The notes under the pieces were generated by a model. The model was given only the letters and a program-made list of their open reading frames with translations. It was not told the DNA's origin and ran no database searches. A program made the position numbers and the translations under genes. Below, in pieces: positions 1-8,761 of a DNA stretch of 64,000 bases; position 1 is the stretch's first letter; every line of letters starts with the position of its first letter. This DNA comes from Fibrobacter succinogenes (GTDB taxonomy: Bacteria; Fibrobacterota; Fibrobacteria; Fibrobacterales; Fibrobacteraceae), in contig CADCGB010000009.1 in assembly GCA_902800815.1 (NCBI GenBank), positions 1 to 64,000 on the forward strand, in the 5' to 3' direction.

Positions 1-60
1 CCGCATTTCAATTATAATCAAAGGATTTCTTTTTTCAGCACCGCCAGAAGGCTTCTTTAG

Positions 61-85
61 AACCACCAGCCTAGCTGGTGGTTTT
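61..85 (+). terminator. Rho-independent terminator of a gene left of the window
   Basis: A perfect 10-base inverted repeat (61-70 with 74-83) with a 3-base loop is followed by TTTT, then C and more T. It most likely ends a plus-strand gene outside the window. The minus-strand side has no good T run. Confidence 0.7.
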
Positions 86-95
86 CGTTCTTACA

Positions 96-119
96 AAAAT
101 GCCCCGCTCTAGGCGGGGC
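96..119 (-). terminator. Terminator of the 151-588 gene
   Basis: A GCCCCGC/GCGGGGC stem (101-107 with 113-119) has a 5-base loop. Read on the minus strand it is followed by ATTTTTG. It lies about 30 bases after the stop codon of the small exported protein. Confidence 0.8.
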
Positions 120-150
120 TTAAAGTTCTTGGAAAAACTAACAGACGAAA

Positions 151-588
151 CTAGTTTTCGTTGTTGTGCATTTCCATGGTTTCGCGGTCCATCGTGTGCT
201 GCAGGTATTCCTTGAAGTCACGGTCGATGTTCACACCGTCGAAGTCCATGTCGTCGTTTTCCAACACGAACACGGCGCTCGGGTTATCGAGCCAGCCAAC
301 CACGTCCACGCCATCGAGTTTCATGGACTTGTCACCAGCGAGAGCGGCAACGTATTCGACCTTGGACTTGGGCACCCAGCCCTGGCCGCAGCTACCCTTG
401 ACCAGAACATCGGTATCGCCGTCCTTGACGATGGTAAGTTCGTCATTGAACCCGGCAGTGCAGACTACGTTTCCACCACCCTTTTCCTTGGTGAGTTCAA
501 TATCACCGAGCTTGGATTTGACCTTATTGGGAGCAGCGAAGGCTGCAGCGACCATCAAACCAAGTGCCATTACGAAAAGCTTTTTCAT
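151..588 (-). CDS. Small exported protein of unknown function
   Basis: I do not recognise a family for this 145-residue protein. It starts MKKLFVMALGLMVAAAFAA, a typical signal peptide with a likely cut after AFA, so it should be periplasmic or surface-exposed. The mature part has two cysteines (in NVVC and GSCGQ) that could form a disulfide, and an acidic C-terminus rich in Asp, Glu and Asn. I chose the ATG at 588 because GAGG sits just upstream; a start 6 codons earlier would put charged residues before the signal sequence. A GTATATT box at 639-633 is the likely -10 element, and a terminator follows, so it is probably a single-gene unit. Confidence 0.75.
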   Translation of the reverse strand: MKKLFVMALGLMVAAAFAAPNKVKSKLGDIELTKEKGGGNVVCTAGFNDELTIVKDGDTDVLVKGSCGQGWVPKSKVEYVAALAGDKSMKLDGVDVVGWLDNPSAVFVLENDDMDFDGVNIDRDFKEYLQHTMDRETMEMHNNEN

Positions 589-685
589 ATCGTTCCTCAA
601 AAGCAAGGTAAAATATTCAACAATGCATAAGGAATATACCTTTTATTTTTGCAATTGTTCACAATTTCTTTTAAATTTTTACATC

Positions 686-1696
686 ATGAAGAAGATTTTT
701 GCCATTTTTTGCGTTTTTTTAGCCCTCGCCTGTGCCTTTTTCGCCTTCCAGATGAAAAATCGGCTGGCCGAAACCTCCAAAAACGGCGATACGGTGCTCA
801 TAAACATACCCAAGGGGAGTTCCGCCGGACACATTTTCGGCATCCTCCACGAGAAGGGAATCTGGGACGACGAACTGGCCTACAAGGTCTGGTGCAAGCT
901 TAACCCGCCCTCCCCGAAGGCCGGCTGGTTCGAGATTCCCCCGCACCAGACGCTCGACGAGATTGCTGGCATCATCGGGAGCGGAAAGACCGCGGTACGC
1001 CGGGTGACCATACCCGAAGGTCGGGCCTCTTGGGAGATGCCCGCCTATATAAAGAAGGCCTTCCCCGACCTTGACGAGAAGCGCTGGAACGACCTGGTCC
1101 AGGACCCGAAGTTCGCCCGCAGCCTCGGGATCGACGCCAACTCGCTAGAAGGCTACCTGCTGCCCGACACCTACCCCTTCCCCATCGACGCGGACGAGGA
1201 GACCATACTCAAGCAGATGGTCGTGGCAAACCAGAAGGTGCGCGAACAGTTCATGCCCGACTCGGCAAGTTCCATGTGGAAGACCCTCGGCAGCTGGCAC
1301 AAGGTGCTTACACTGGCAAGCGTAGTCGAGGAGGAAACAGGCATTCCCGAGGAGCGCCCGCTTATCGCAGGCGTGTTCCACAACAGGCTCAGGATCGGCA
1401 TGCCGCTCGGGGCAGACCCGACGGTGCGGTTCATCTTCAGGAACCTGACCGGGCCCATCTACAAGAGCCAGCTCAATAGCGACAGCCCGTACAACACCCG
1501 CAAGTTCAAGGGACTCATGCCAGGCCCGATATCGAACCCCGGGCGCAAGGCCATCGAGGCTACACTGCACCCCGCAGTCACCGAGGCGCTTTACTTTGTT
1601 GCAAAGGATGACGGGAGCATGACCCACTTCTTCAGCAAGACGCTCTCCGAACACAACAAGTACAAGGATGTGGCGGCAAGGAACCGCGGGGAATAA
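686..1696 (+). CDS. mltG: Endolytic murein transglycosylase MltG (YceG-like)
   Basis: A 336-residue inner-membrane protein that cleaves nascent peptidoglycan glycan strands and so helps set strand length. It has one N-terminal membrane segment (residues 4-21) and then the YceG domain. Family motifs seen: EGYLLPDTY near 155-163, LASVVEEETG near 210-219 (carrying the catalytic Glu), FHNRL followed by MPLGADPTV, then SPYNTR and PGPISNPGR. The frame is open upstream to 161, but the membrane-anchor start MKKIFAIF at 686 fits the family. No Shine-Dalgarno is evident; TAAATT lies 8 bases before the ATG, so the leader may be only a few bases. It converges with the patatin-like gene. Confidence 0.95.
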   Translation: MKKIFAIFCVFLALACAFFAFQMKNRLAETSKNGDTVLINIPKGSSAGHIFGILHEKGIWDDELAYKVWCKLNPPSPKAGWFEIPPHQTLDEIAGIIGSGKTAVRRVTIPEGRASWEMPAYIKKAFPDLDEKRWNDLVQDPKFARSLGIDANSLEGYLLPDTYPFPIDADEETILKQMVVANQKVREQFMPDSASSMWKTLGSWHKVLTLASVVEEETGIPEERPLIAGVFHNRLRIGMPLGADPTVRFIFRNLTGPIYKSQLNSDSPYNTRKFKGLMPGPISNPGRKAIEATLHPAVTEALYFVAKDDGSMTHFFSKTLSEHNKYKDVAARNRGE

Positions 1697-1699
1697 GGC

Positions 1700-4063
1700 C
1701 TAGTAATTCCCGATGCGGAAGAAGAGGTCATAGTCGCCGAACTTCTTCAGGTCGCCAAAGGTATCCGCATCCACAATGCGCGACATACCCGCATAGACAT
1801 TGATAGACTTGTACGCAAACCGCAGCGCAGGTTCCAGCACAAAGCGGTCATTACCGAGGCTCGCCATCGGGTTTTCCTCGAAGTCACGTACGTAGGCCGC
1901 ATATACCCAGGCACCTAGACCCTTGTAGTGAAGCCCGGCATTCAGGCGTACAAGCCCGTAGTGGTGCGAAGCCAAGTCCGGGTTCAGCCACTCCGTACTC
2001 CACGGGGTCGCAGCGATACGCGGGCGGATACAGTTATCGAGTGCAGAAATCTCGAACGATTCCGGATAAACGTAGCCGTAGCCATCCTTGTGGTACTTGT
2101 TCATCGCGAATGCGGCAAAGGCACCGAGGGTCACAAACGGGCGGGGCGACGCAGAGTAGGCCGCATCGGCATAGAAGGTATAGAACGAGGGGACGTGCTC
2201 GTCGAAACCGAAATCGTACCCGACGGAGGTAAGCCCTAACTCGGCATGCGCGGAAAGGCCACCGAGCGAAAACCAGGTCGCGGTATCGCCCATCTCGAAC
2301 GAATAGCGGACCTTCTGCGACGCCGGATAGTAGTTATACGGTTCGTCACCATAAATCTTGCTCTCAAGTTCCACCGACCTATCGGCAAACAAGAAGTTCG
2401 CAGAAACGGACTGGTGCGGGTCAAACCTGTAGTAAAGCGACGCGAAGATATCGCTCTTGTCTTCGGCATAGACGCGCTTGTATGCCAGCTGGTTCTCGAC
2501 AAACGACTCGAATGGACGCATGCGGTTCCAGTCGTAGCGGACACTCAGCCCCCAGTCCTTGCTCCAGAGGCGTTCAATCTTGAGGCTCGGCGAAAAGCCG
2601 TAGGAACGCCCACCGTAAAAACCTGCAAGCGAGAGTTCTATCTGCATCTGGTCCACATAGTAGAACGATAGTTCCGCATACGCGTTCGGGCCAATCGCAT
2701 TAGATCCGAATCCACCCACCGCCACATCGAACGTGGGGTTAACCCTCGAGCCCACGAGCATGTCGCCATCGGGGAGCATGTCGAACGAGACCGAATCGAA
2801 CGAGGGGAAGCGCGAAACTCCGTAGGCAAAATTGCGGGGAGCGACAAGGCCCGTATCGGAAGCATTCCAGTACGACTTTACCGGGCCGTGCGTTTCGGGA
2901 GGGAGACTATCGTAGACAGGCTTGAACTTGAACCACGGAACCGAGGCAGTTCGACCTGCCGCATAGTCCGCCTTGCGGCTCCCGAGGGCAGACATCTGCG
3001 TGAGTTTTGATTCCAGCGCGGAGAAGCCCGCCTGAATCCAACCATTATGCGAGGAATCCTGCAGGGAATGCGCACGCACAATTACACCCGGCTGGGAACC
3101 GAGATTCCTGAGGGCTGCTTCCTGGATGACGCGATGCCACGCAGGGCCACCCGATGTTCCGCGGATCGGGTCGGCGACAGCGATAATCGCGACCTCGTTC
3201 GGGGAATCCTCCAGAGGGAGAGCAAGGTACGGGCAATATTCCCCGGACTTGTCGTTGCCCCTTACGGGAAGGCTCGCAAATATGCTTTCGTAGGAATTGC
3301 CCGTAACGCCATCGCACCCGAGGGTAGCGAACGGAATGCGGAAACCTTCCCGGTGGCGGAGTACGGATTCCTGCAGACGGAGGCGGGCCAGCGCGGATTC
3401 GATTGCAGAGGAATCCGGCGAGAGCGGCTTCAACTGCCGGTGAAGATGTCCCGAAGAATCCAGGTGAATGGAGAAGCGCTCACGAAGGCTCGGCACGCCC
3501 GTTTCGGAAACAGGAATGTTCGAGCGCAATGCATTCTGGCGCGAGCCTTCCTGATACAGGCCATTCTCGGGCGCATTGAAAATCGGGGCCAAGTCAGGGT
3601 CGAGAAGTAAGCGCTGGATGTTATCGGGAGATACACCTTTCGCCCAGAGCGCACCCACCAAGGCGCCCCAGGAAGTACCCACGACGGAATCGACCGGAAC
3701 GGAGTACGCCTCTATCGCATAGAGCACGCCCAGGTGGAACCACGGGGAATTATCGCCACCGCCCAGGTACAGGACCGACTTCGCATTTGCCGGGAGCGCA
3801 ACCGAGGCCACCGCGGAATCGAGCGCGGAAGGCGTGAGCGGAAGTTCGGCAGGTGTGGAATTGTCGACTGTCGCGGAATCGGAAGGCGCCACGGAATCAG
3901 GTGCAGCAGGCGCAGGCGTCGCAACGGGAAGTTCCGCCGCAAGCGCGTCAATCTGCTGCGCAGGTAACAGCGAAAACGCCGCCAGGGTGGCAGCGCAGGC
4001 AAACGCGAGAGCGTGCCTAGCCGAGCCTTGCCGGGTTAGAAACATACCTCTCCGCGTCTTCAC
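1700..4063 (-). CDS. Patatin-like phospholipase with C-terminal beta-barrel
   Basis: A 787-residue exported protein. A signal peptide (hydrophobic run ALAFACAATLAAFSLLPA) is followed by a Pro/Ala/Ser-rich linker (about 45-90) and a patatin domain from about 95. The oxyanion-type glycine stretch LGGGDNSPW and the nucleophile elbow GTSWG (Ser131) are clear. The catalytic Asp is less obvious; VADPIRG near the domain end may be the place. The C-terminal half (about 410-787) is rich in aromatic, alternating strands and ends in a two-residue aromatic-containing tail, as in outer-membrane barrels. This architecture resembles PlpD-type self-translocating phospholipases. The start is GTG at 4063, or ATG at 4045; both overlap the end of the PilT-like gene. 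Confidence 0.8.
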   Translation of the reverse strand: MKTRRGMFLTRQGSARHALAFACAATLAAFSLLPAQQIDALAAELPVATPAPAAPDSVAPSDSATVDNSTPAELPLTPSALDSAVASVALPANAKSVLYLGGGDNSPWFHLGVLYAIEAYSVPVDSVVGTSWGALVGALWAKGVSPDNIQRLLLDPDLAPIFNAPENGLYQEGSRQNALRSNIPVSETGVPSLRERFSIHLDSSGHLHRQLKPLSPDSSAIESALARLRLQESVLRHREGFRIPFATLGCDGVTGNSYESIFASLPVRGNDKSGEYCPYLALPLEDSPNEVAIIAVADPIRGTSGGPAWHRVIQEAALRNLGSQPGVIVRAHSLQDSSHNGWIQAGFSALESKLTQMSALGSRKADYAAGRTASVPWFKFKPVYDSLPPETHGPVKSYWNASDTGLVAPRNFAYGVSRFPSFDSVSFDMLPDGDMLVGSRVNPTFDVAVGGFGSNAIGPNAYAELSFYYVDQMQIELSLAGFYGGRSYGFSPSLKIERLWSKDWGLSVRYDWNRMRPFESFVENQLAYKRVYAEDKSDIFASLYYRFDPHQSVSANFLFADRSVELESKIYGDEPYNYYPASQKVRYSFEMGDTATWFSLGGLSAHAELGLTSVGYDFGFDEHVPSFYTFYADAAYSASPRPFVTLGAFAAFAMNKYHKDGYGYVYPESFEISALDNCIRPRIAATPWSTEWLNPDLASHHYGLVRLNAGLHYKGLGAWVYAAYVRDFEENPMASLGNDRFVLEPALRFAYKSINVYAGMSRIVDADTFGDLKKFGDYDLFFRIGNY

Positions 4064-5024
4064 GTGCTACATAACCGGACTTCACCAGTTCCGCAAGGCA
4101 ATCGTCCATCAGGAGCATTCCTTCTGCGGGTGATGCTGCAATGATGGAAGGCAACTTGAAGTATTCGCCACTGCGGATGAGCGTCGCCACGTTCTGCGTA
4201 TTGAGCATGACTTCCCACGAGGGGACGGCACCACTCCCTTCGGCAGCACCCGGAAGCAGGCGCTGCACTACGACAGCCTTCAACTGGTCGGCAAGCATCG
4301 CACGGCACAGGTCACGTTCCGCATTCGAAACCGATGCAAGCAATGTATCGAGTACGCCCGCCGAATTACCCGCGGTCACGCAACACACCACCAATGCGCC
4401 CGCCTCTGCGGCACGGAGCATGGAGATGACATTCTCGCCCGCGAAATCGCCCAGCCAGAACAGGTCGCAACCGCTACGGAGTGCATGGCCAATGCGTTCG
4501 TTCACGGAACCCACGGAATCCTTGAGCACAAGGCTTTCGCCCGTCTTCACCGGAATTTCCTCGGATTCGTTGAGCAGGCTCACGCGGAGCACCTTAGAAC
4601 AACATAACGTGCTGATGAACGAAGTCGCCGAAGTCGTCTTGCCGGAGCACGCAGGGCCAGCAAAGACAATCAGGCCGGAACTGCGGCCAGCCAGCCCGAG
4701 TACGGATTCCGGCGCCCCGAGCGAGGCAAAGTCCGGGCATTCATCCATCAGCGGGCGGAAAACGGCGGCATTCCCGAGAGCCTCGCGGAAAAAGCGCACG
4801 CGCCACTTGACACCGGCCCACGGGCCGCATATCATGGAGCCTTCGTCGCCTTCCATAGAACCGAGGAATTCACGCAGGGTTCCAAACTCAATTGCAGGGG
4901 CATCGGGAACAGCACAAACACGACCGGCGAGGCGCACCGCGGAAGGGGCGCCCTCGGTAACGATGAGTTCGCTACCGCCGACATTAACCACATATTCCAA
5001 GAGGGATTCAATTTCTGTAGCCAT
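4017..5024 (-). CDS. PilT-like ATPase, short divergent paralogue
   Basis: A 335-residue cytoplasmic protein with the fold signature of type IV pilus retraction ATPases: an N-terminal PAS-like half, then GLIVFAGPACSGKTT as an intact Walker A, ADQLKAVVVQRLLP matching the PilT AxxLxxVxxQxLxP segment, and WEVMLNTQNVATLIRSGE near the end. Key catalytic parts are lost. The Walker B/Asp-box position reads LGDFAGEN instead of GEMRD, and the His-box position reads VCCVTAGNS without the conserved His. It follows the longer PilT-like gene by 11 bases with a good AAGGAGG. No pilin or PilB gene is in the window, so a role in pilus retraction is not supported. It may act with its neighbour as a mixed complex. 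Confidence 0.8.
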   Translation of the reverse strand: MATEIESLLEYVVNVGGSELIVTEGAPSAVRLAGRVCAVPDAPAIEFGTLREFLGSMEGDEGSMICGPWAGVKWRVRFFREALGNAAVFRPLMDECPDFASLGAPESVLGLAGRSSGLIVFAGPACSGKTTSATSFISTLCCSKVLRVSLLNESEEIPVKTGESLVLKDSVGSVNERIGHALRSGCDLFWLGDFAGENVISMLRAAEAGALVVCCVTAGNSAGVLDTLLASVSNAERDLCRAMLADQLKAVVVQRLLPGAAEGSGAVPSWEVMLNTQNVATLIRSGEYFKLPSIIAASPAEGMLLMDDCLAELVKSGYVAREDAERYVSNPARLG

Positions 5025-5035
5025 ACGAAACCTCC

Positions 5036-6634
5036 TTATGCCGGCCTGTACGCCGCAAAGCGGCGGCTATCGTAAGCGCGCTTCCAGGCTTCCGCACCGT
5101 CGATATAACCGGATTCCACGCACTTCTGCAGGGAATCGTCCAAAGTAATGCCCTGGTCCTTCTGGCTGCTGATTGCGGCAACCAACTGCGACAGGTCGCA
5201 GCGGCGAATCATGTTCGCAACCGTAGAGGTAACGCGCATCGCCTCGCAGGCAAGCACCAGGCCCTGGTTCTGCACCACCGGGATAAGGTGTTGCACAATC
5301 ACGCCCTTCAACTGGTCGGCAAGAGTGCAAGCAAACGCGGCGCGGCTCGATTCCGGAACCTCGACCAGCAGCTTCGAGAGCAGGGCATGAATGTTGTTAC
5401 CACCGGTAACGGCAAAAACGAGCGCGCCTGCATTCGAAGCCTGCAGTAGCAGGTTCAACTCTTCCATAGACTGCAGATGGTCAAAGCATATCACGTCGGC
5501 GCCGTCACGCATGGCAAGCTCGATACCCGCGATGCCGCTCTTCACATGGAGCCCGACCTCTTTCTGGGCAAGAGCCCCGTTCGGGTTCTTGAGCAGGCGT
5601 TCGATGGGCCGTTCTATCGTGTGGATATAGCACGGGCGATTTGCGGCTACGGTTTCGATAAACGTGGTCATCGTGGTTGAGCGCCCGCTCGCCGACGGGC
5701 CCGCAATCAGCACGAGACCGCTCTGCAGTTCGGCAAACGACTGGCAGAACGGCGGCAAGAAGAGGTTCTCGAAAGAAATGGACTCGCTCTGGATAACGCG
5801 AATGGAGATACTCGGGTTCACATCGTTCCAGATGACGGAAATACGTGCGCGCCCGACACCCGGGAGGCCGAATGTCTTGCTGAAGTTCTTGCCCGCGACA
5901 ACCTTGTAGCCGTCGGCGAAACCTTCGGACGCCTCGGCCAGCAAGTCTGCCACGCGGGTGCGGTCGAGGGTCTGCTCGGTCACCGGGAATATCGACCCGG
6001 ACTGGCGCATCATCACCTCGCGACCGGCAAACAGGTAGATATCCGTCGCGTTGAACTTGCGGGCATACGCAATCATCTTCTTCAGGCTCATTGTCACGAG
6101 CAGATTCTCGGGAGCCATGACCTCGGACCCTTCGCCCGAAACCACCGCGAATCGCGAAGGCAGTTCGCCATTCGCGGATTCATCGTCAGACTCGCCTTCC
6201 GTAGAGATGCCGATGCTCGAAATGCTCGTGGATTCCAGGCCAGAAACCTTCTCCACCACCATGTTGGAAGAAGAGGACTCGCCGTAGATATTGTTGCCCT
6301 CAATCTGCAGCGCAGGCTCTTCCGGCGCAACAGGCGCAGACGCCTGGGGCTTTACCGCAGGGGCCGGCTTCGGAGCCGGAGCCGCGCTTGCTGTCGGTGC
6401 TGCCGCCGGAGCAGCGGGAGCAGGTTTCGCGGGAGCGGCCGCAGCATTCTTCGCTTCCAGGTTCTTCACGAAGGCAAGCACCTTCTCGTACATCGCCTGC
6501 TGCAAAAGCCCAGCCTTCACCAAGACCTGGCCAATATCGACCTGGTCGTTCGCCTCGGCCCAATGGGCATCCACCTGGTCCTGCGTCACCATCTTGTTGT
6601 GGACGAGGACCTTCGCCATATACTGGTTTCTCAT
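5036..6634 (-). CDS. PilT-like ATPase with GspE-N-like domain, degenerate Walker A
   Basis: A 532-residue protein. Residues 1-60 resemble the N-terminal domain of GspE/PilB ATPases (KMVTQDQVDAHW, then DIGQVLVKAGLL). An Ala/Pro-rich linker (about 65-115) and an acidic region lead to a PilT-like core from about 180. The Walker A reads GPSASGRST, with Arg in place of the essential Lys. The Asp box reads HTIERPIE where PilT has EDPIE, the Walker B region reads ICFDHLQSMEE, and the His box is absent (VFAVTGGNN). The later ADQLKGVIVQHLIP segment is kept. Catalysis is therefore doubtful. Its ATG overlaps the permease stop (ATGA), which implies translational coupling to the ABC exporter. Confidence 0.8.
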   Translation of the reverse strand: MRNQYMAKVLVHNKMVTQDQVDAHWAEANDQVDIGQVLVKAGLLQQAMYEKVLAFVKNLEAKNAAAAPAKPAPAAPAAAPTASAAPAPKPAPAVKPQASAPVAPEEPALQIEGNNIYGESSSSNMVVEKVSGLESTSISSIGISTEGESDDESANGELPSRFAVVSGEGSEVMAPENLLVTMSLKKMIAYARKFNATDIYLFAGREVMMRQSGSIFPVTEQTLDRTRVADLLAEASEGFADGYKVVAGKNFSKTFGLPGVGRARISVIWNDVNPSISIRVIQSESISFENLFLPPFCQSFAELQSGLVLIAGPSASGRSTTMTTFIETVAANRPCYIHTIERPIERLLKNPNGALAQKEVGLHVKSGIAGIELAMRDGADVICFDHLQSMEELNLLLQASNAGALVFAVTGGNNIHALLSKLLVEVPESSRAAFACTLADQLKGVIVQHLIPVVQNQGLVLACEAMRVTSTVANMIRRCDLSQLVAAISSQKDQGITLDDSLQKCVESGYIDGAEAWKRAYDSRRFAAYRPA

Positions 6635-7440
6635 AGGAAATCCCTCCGGCTAAACCACCAACTTGCAATCGCGAGGAATACTCCCACGTAACCGAGTGCA
6701 TAGACGGTGTTCCAGAACAAATACATATCCGGGAGCGCAAGCCCGTGCACGACGTAACTCGTCACGTTGTAGCGGTAGAGCCCCGGGAAAATCGCGTGTA
6801 TCACCACCGCAGCCTTCTCGAACAATGCCGTAGAGGCATCGCCCATCTCGCCCATGCGGCTTGCAAACCTCACCTGCTCCAACAGTTCGTTGCTCAGGTG
6901 GCCTGCAAAGTACACGCCCAGCGTAAAGAGCGCCGATAGAATCGTGCTGCTGAAACTGCTGAACAGGAGCGCCACCGCAATCACCACCGCCATCTCGCAG
7001 AAGATGAGGTATATGGCCAGGAGCAGGCTCGCCGTCGGTTCCGCGTTCATCACGAAAAGCATCAGGTAGTAGATGACCGTCAATAGCGTGAGGTGTACCG
7101 CCACCACGGCAAGGAGGCCAAAGTACTTGCCCACGATAAACGTCACGCGGCTAATCGGCTTAGACAGGAGCGTGAGTACCGTACGCCGCTGGATTTCCTT
7201 CTGCACCAAACTAATGCCCACGAAGATGGAAATCAGGAGGCCCGAAAGGCTCATCACCGAAAGCGTGGTGGACTTGATCACGTAGGCACGGTCGAACACC
7301 GACCATTCACCAAGCACGATGCTGAACAAGGTGAGCGCAATCGCGAGGAACACGATGTTGTAGAGAATCTTGTCGCGGATAGATTCGCGGAAAGTGTTGT
7401 GGGCGATAATCGCAATATACTTAAGCGTCTGCACGTGCAA
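6631..7440 (-). CDS. ABC-2 type transporter permease
   Basis: A 269-residue integral membrane protein with about six hydrophobic segments, starting HNTFRESIRDKILYNIVFL, a pattern common to ABC-2 permeases of the gliding/NosY kind. The motif QKEIQRRTVLTLLSKPISR is typical of this group, in which the permease carries an amphipathic segment after the second membrane span. It overlaps the ATPase gene by 20 bases and the following PilT-like gene by 4, so all are probably one transcript. The substrate is not evident; lipids or envelope components would fit the phospholipase gene downstream. Confidence 0.85.
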   Translation of the reverse strand: MHVQTLKYIAIIAHNTFRESIRDKILYNIVFLAIALTLFSIVLGEWSVFDRAYVIKSTTLSVMSLSGLLISIFVGISLVQKEIQRRTVLTLLSKPISRVTFIVGKYFGLLAVVAVHLTLLTVIYYLMLFVMNAEPTASLLLAIYLIFCEMAVVIAVALLFSSFSSTILSALFTLGVYFAGHLSNELLEQVRFASRMGEMGDASTALFEKAAVVIHAIFPGLYRYNVTSYVVHGLALPDMYLFWNTVYALGYVGVFLAIASWWFSRRDFL

Positions 7441-8344
7441 TTTCCTCCGTCAAAATGTCCTCGAGGCTCGGACGCTTGTGGTCCATCTTCTCGACCGCAA
7501 TCCCGTTTGCAAGGCAGTAGCCCAGCAGGCGGTCGCGGGCAGCGTCGTCCTCGCACACGAATTCTTCTGGGTGGCCCGTTAGCGAAACACCCTGCGGCAG
7601 GTCCTCGCCGAGGATCGCCTTGCGCGTACGCACGTGGTATTCCACGCCGCACGACTCGGTAATCTCGTCGACCGTACCCTCGCGCACAATCTTGCCATCC
7701 ACAATCATCGCGACCTTGTGGCTAATACTTTCCACATCGCTCAACAGGTGGCTAGAATAGAAGATAGTCACGCCGTCGCGGTTCAGCTGCTGTATGGCCT
7801 CACGCACGTCGCGGCGGCCCATCGGGTCAAGCCCGCTCATCGGCTCGTCGAGAATCAGGAGTTTCGGCTTGCCAAGAATCGCCTGCGCAATGCCAACGCG
7901 CTGCATCATGCCCTTGGAGTACGAACGCAGGCGGCGGTCAATCCAGTCCTTATTCGCATGCAAAAGCTCGAGAGCCCAGGTGATGCGCTTGTCCAGTTCC
8001 GCACCGTCGAGCCCCACCAGCTTGCCATAGAAGCGCAGGAGTTCGCGCCCCGTGAGGTAATCGTAAAAGTACGGCTGTTCCGGGGAGTAGCCGATGTAGC
8101 GGCGGCTCTTCACGTCGCGCGGGCTGATGCCGTTCACCAGCACCTTGCCCGAATCAAAATTCAAAAGTCCCGTAAGCACCTTGATGGTCGTGGACTTGCC
8201 CGCACCGTTCGGGCCGATAAACCCGTACACCTGGCCCGGCTCCACGCTGAAGCTCACGTCCTTGAGCGCAAGCTTCGGCTTCATCAAGAAGCCGCTCCTG
8301 TACGTCTTGTGCAAATGCTCAATCTGTATCATCAAATCACTCAT
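7421..8344 (-). CDS. ABC transporter ATP-binding protein (NatA/CcmA type)
   Basis: A 307-residue cytoplasmic ATPase partner of the downstream permease. Walker A GPNGAGKST, Q-loop region GYSPEQPYFYDYLTG, signature YSKGMMQR, Walker B LLILDEPMSGLDP and the switch His in YSSHLLSD are all intact. The C-terminal roughly 80 residues form the accessory domain common in ABC-2 exporters. It follows the small membrane protein gene by only 7 bases. Unlike the PilT-like proteins in the same run, this ATPase keeps every catalytic motif and is the likely energy source of the complex. Confidence 0.9.
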   Translation of the reverse strand: MSDLMIQIEHLHKTYRSGFLMKPKLALKDVSFSVEPGQVYGFIGPNGAGKSTTIKVLTGLLNFDSGKVLVNGISPRDVKSRRYIGYSPEQPYFYDYLTGRELLRFYGKLVGLDGAELDKRITWALELLHANKDWIDRRLRSYSKGMMQRVGIAQAILGKPKLLILDEPMSGLDPMGRRDVREAIQQLNRDGVTIFYSSHLLSDVESISHKVAMIVDGKIVREGTVDEITESCGVEYHVRTRKAILGEDLPQGVSLTGHPEEFVCEDDAARDRLLGYCLANGIAVEKMDHKRPSLEDILTEEIARADA

Positions 8345-8351
8345 AACTTAC

Positions 8352-8642
8352 CTATGCGTCCTGGTTGCCGTCCTGTTCCTTGGCGGAACTCTGGAAGGCT
8401 CGCTGTTCGGCTTCCGCAATCTCTTCACGACGGCGGTCGGCACGGCGCTTCTTGTTCACAAAGAAATAGATGACCGCGCCAACAAAATATACTGCAATAC
8501 CCGAATAGAAAATCGGGTTGATGGACGTACCCTCGAGACCGGGGAACACGTTCAGGATTATCTCGTGCCCGAACAGGCTCAAAATCACGAGCACAAAACC
8601 CAGTGCACGGAGTACGAAAGTCACTATAACTAGCTTCTGCAT
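8352..8642 (-). CDS. Small two-span membrane protein
   Basis: A 96-residue protein starting MQKLVIVTFVLRALGFVLV. It has two predicted membrane segments (about 4-23 and 42-62) and a highly charged C-terminal tail (KKRRADRRREEIAEAE) likely in the cytoplasm. No family is recognised. The start at 8642 has GAGG five bases upstream; the open frame extends further but would read through a terminator hairpin. It is the first gene of the exporter/PilT-like/patatin run, 7 bases before the ATPase gene, and may be an accessory subunit. Confidence 0.65.
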   Translation of the reverse strand: MQKLVIVTFVLRALGFVLVILSLFGHEIILNVFPGLEGTSINPIFYSGIAVYFVGAVIYFFVNKKRRADRRREEIAEAEQRAFQSSAKEQDGNQDA

Positions 8643-8651
8643 ATATACCTC

Positions 8652-8673
8652 AAAAACCACACCTTGCGGTGTG
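8652..8673 (-). terminator. Distal terminator after the pectate-lyase-like gene
   Basis: A CACACC/GGTGTG stem (8658-8663 with 8668-8673) with a TTGC loop is followed on the minus strand by GTTTTTG. With the hairpin at 8709-8738 it forms a double terminator that insulates the exporter operon downstream. Confidence 0.6.
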
Positions 8674-8708
8674 ACTGATTTTCTATGAAAAATACACAAT
8701 TATGGGCA

Positions 8709-8738
8709 CAAAAAATGCCCGCTCCACAGGAAACGGGC
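8709..8738 (-). terminator. Proximal terminator after the pectate-lyase-like gene
   Basis: A GCCCG/CGGGC stem (8717-8721 with 8734-8738) is followed on the minus strand by ATTTTTTG. It begins about 24 bases after the stop codon of the lyase gene. Confidence 0.7.
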
Positions 8739-8761
8739 GAAAAAGACAGGTAAAATGGGGG

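Noticed and set aside
161..685. N-terminal extension of mltG over 175 codons
   Set aside because: It runs antisense to the small exported protein and lacks family features; the membrane-anchor start at 686 fits MltG.
4017..6634. The two PilT-like genes as one gene broken by a frameshift
   Set aside because: Each has its own start with a ribosome site and a complete core domain with separate Walker A regions, so they are paralogues.
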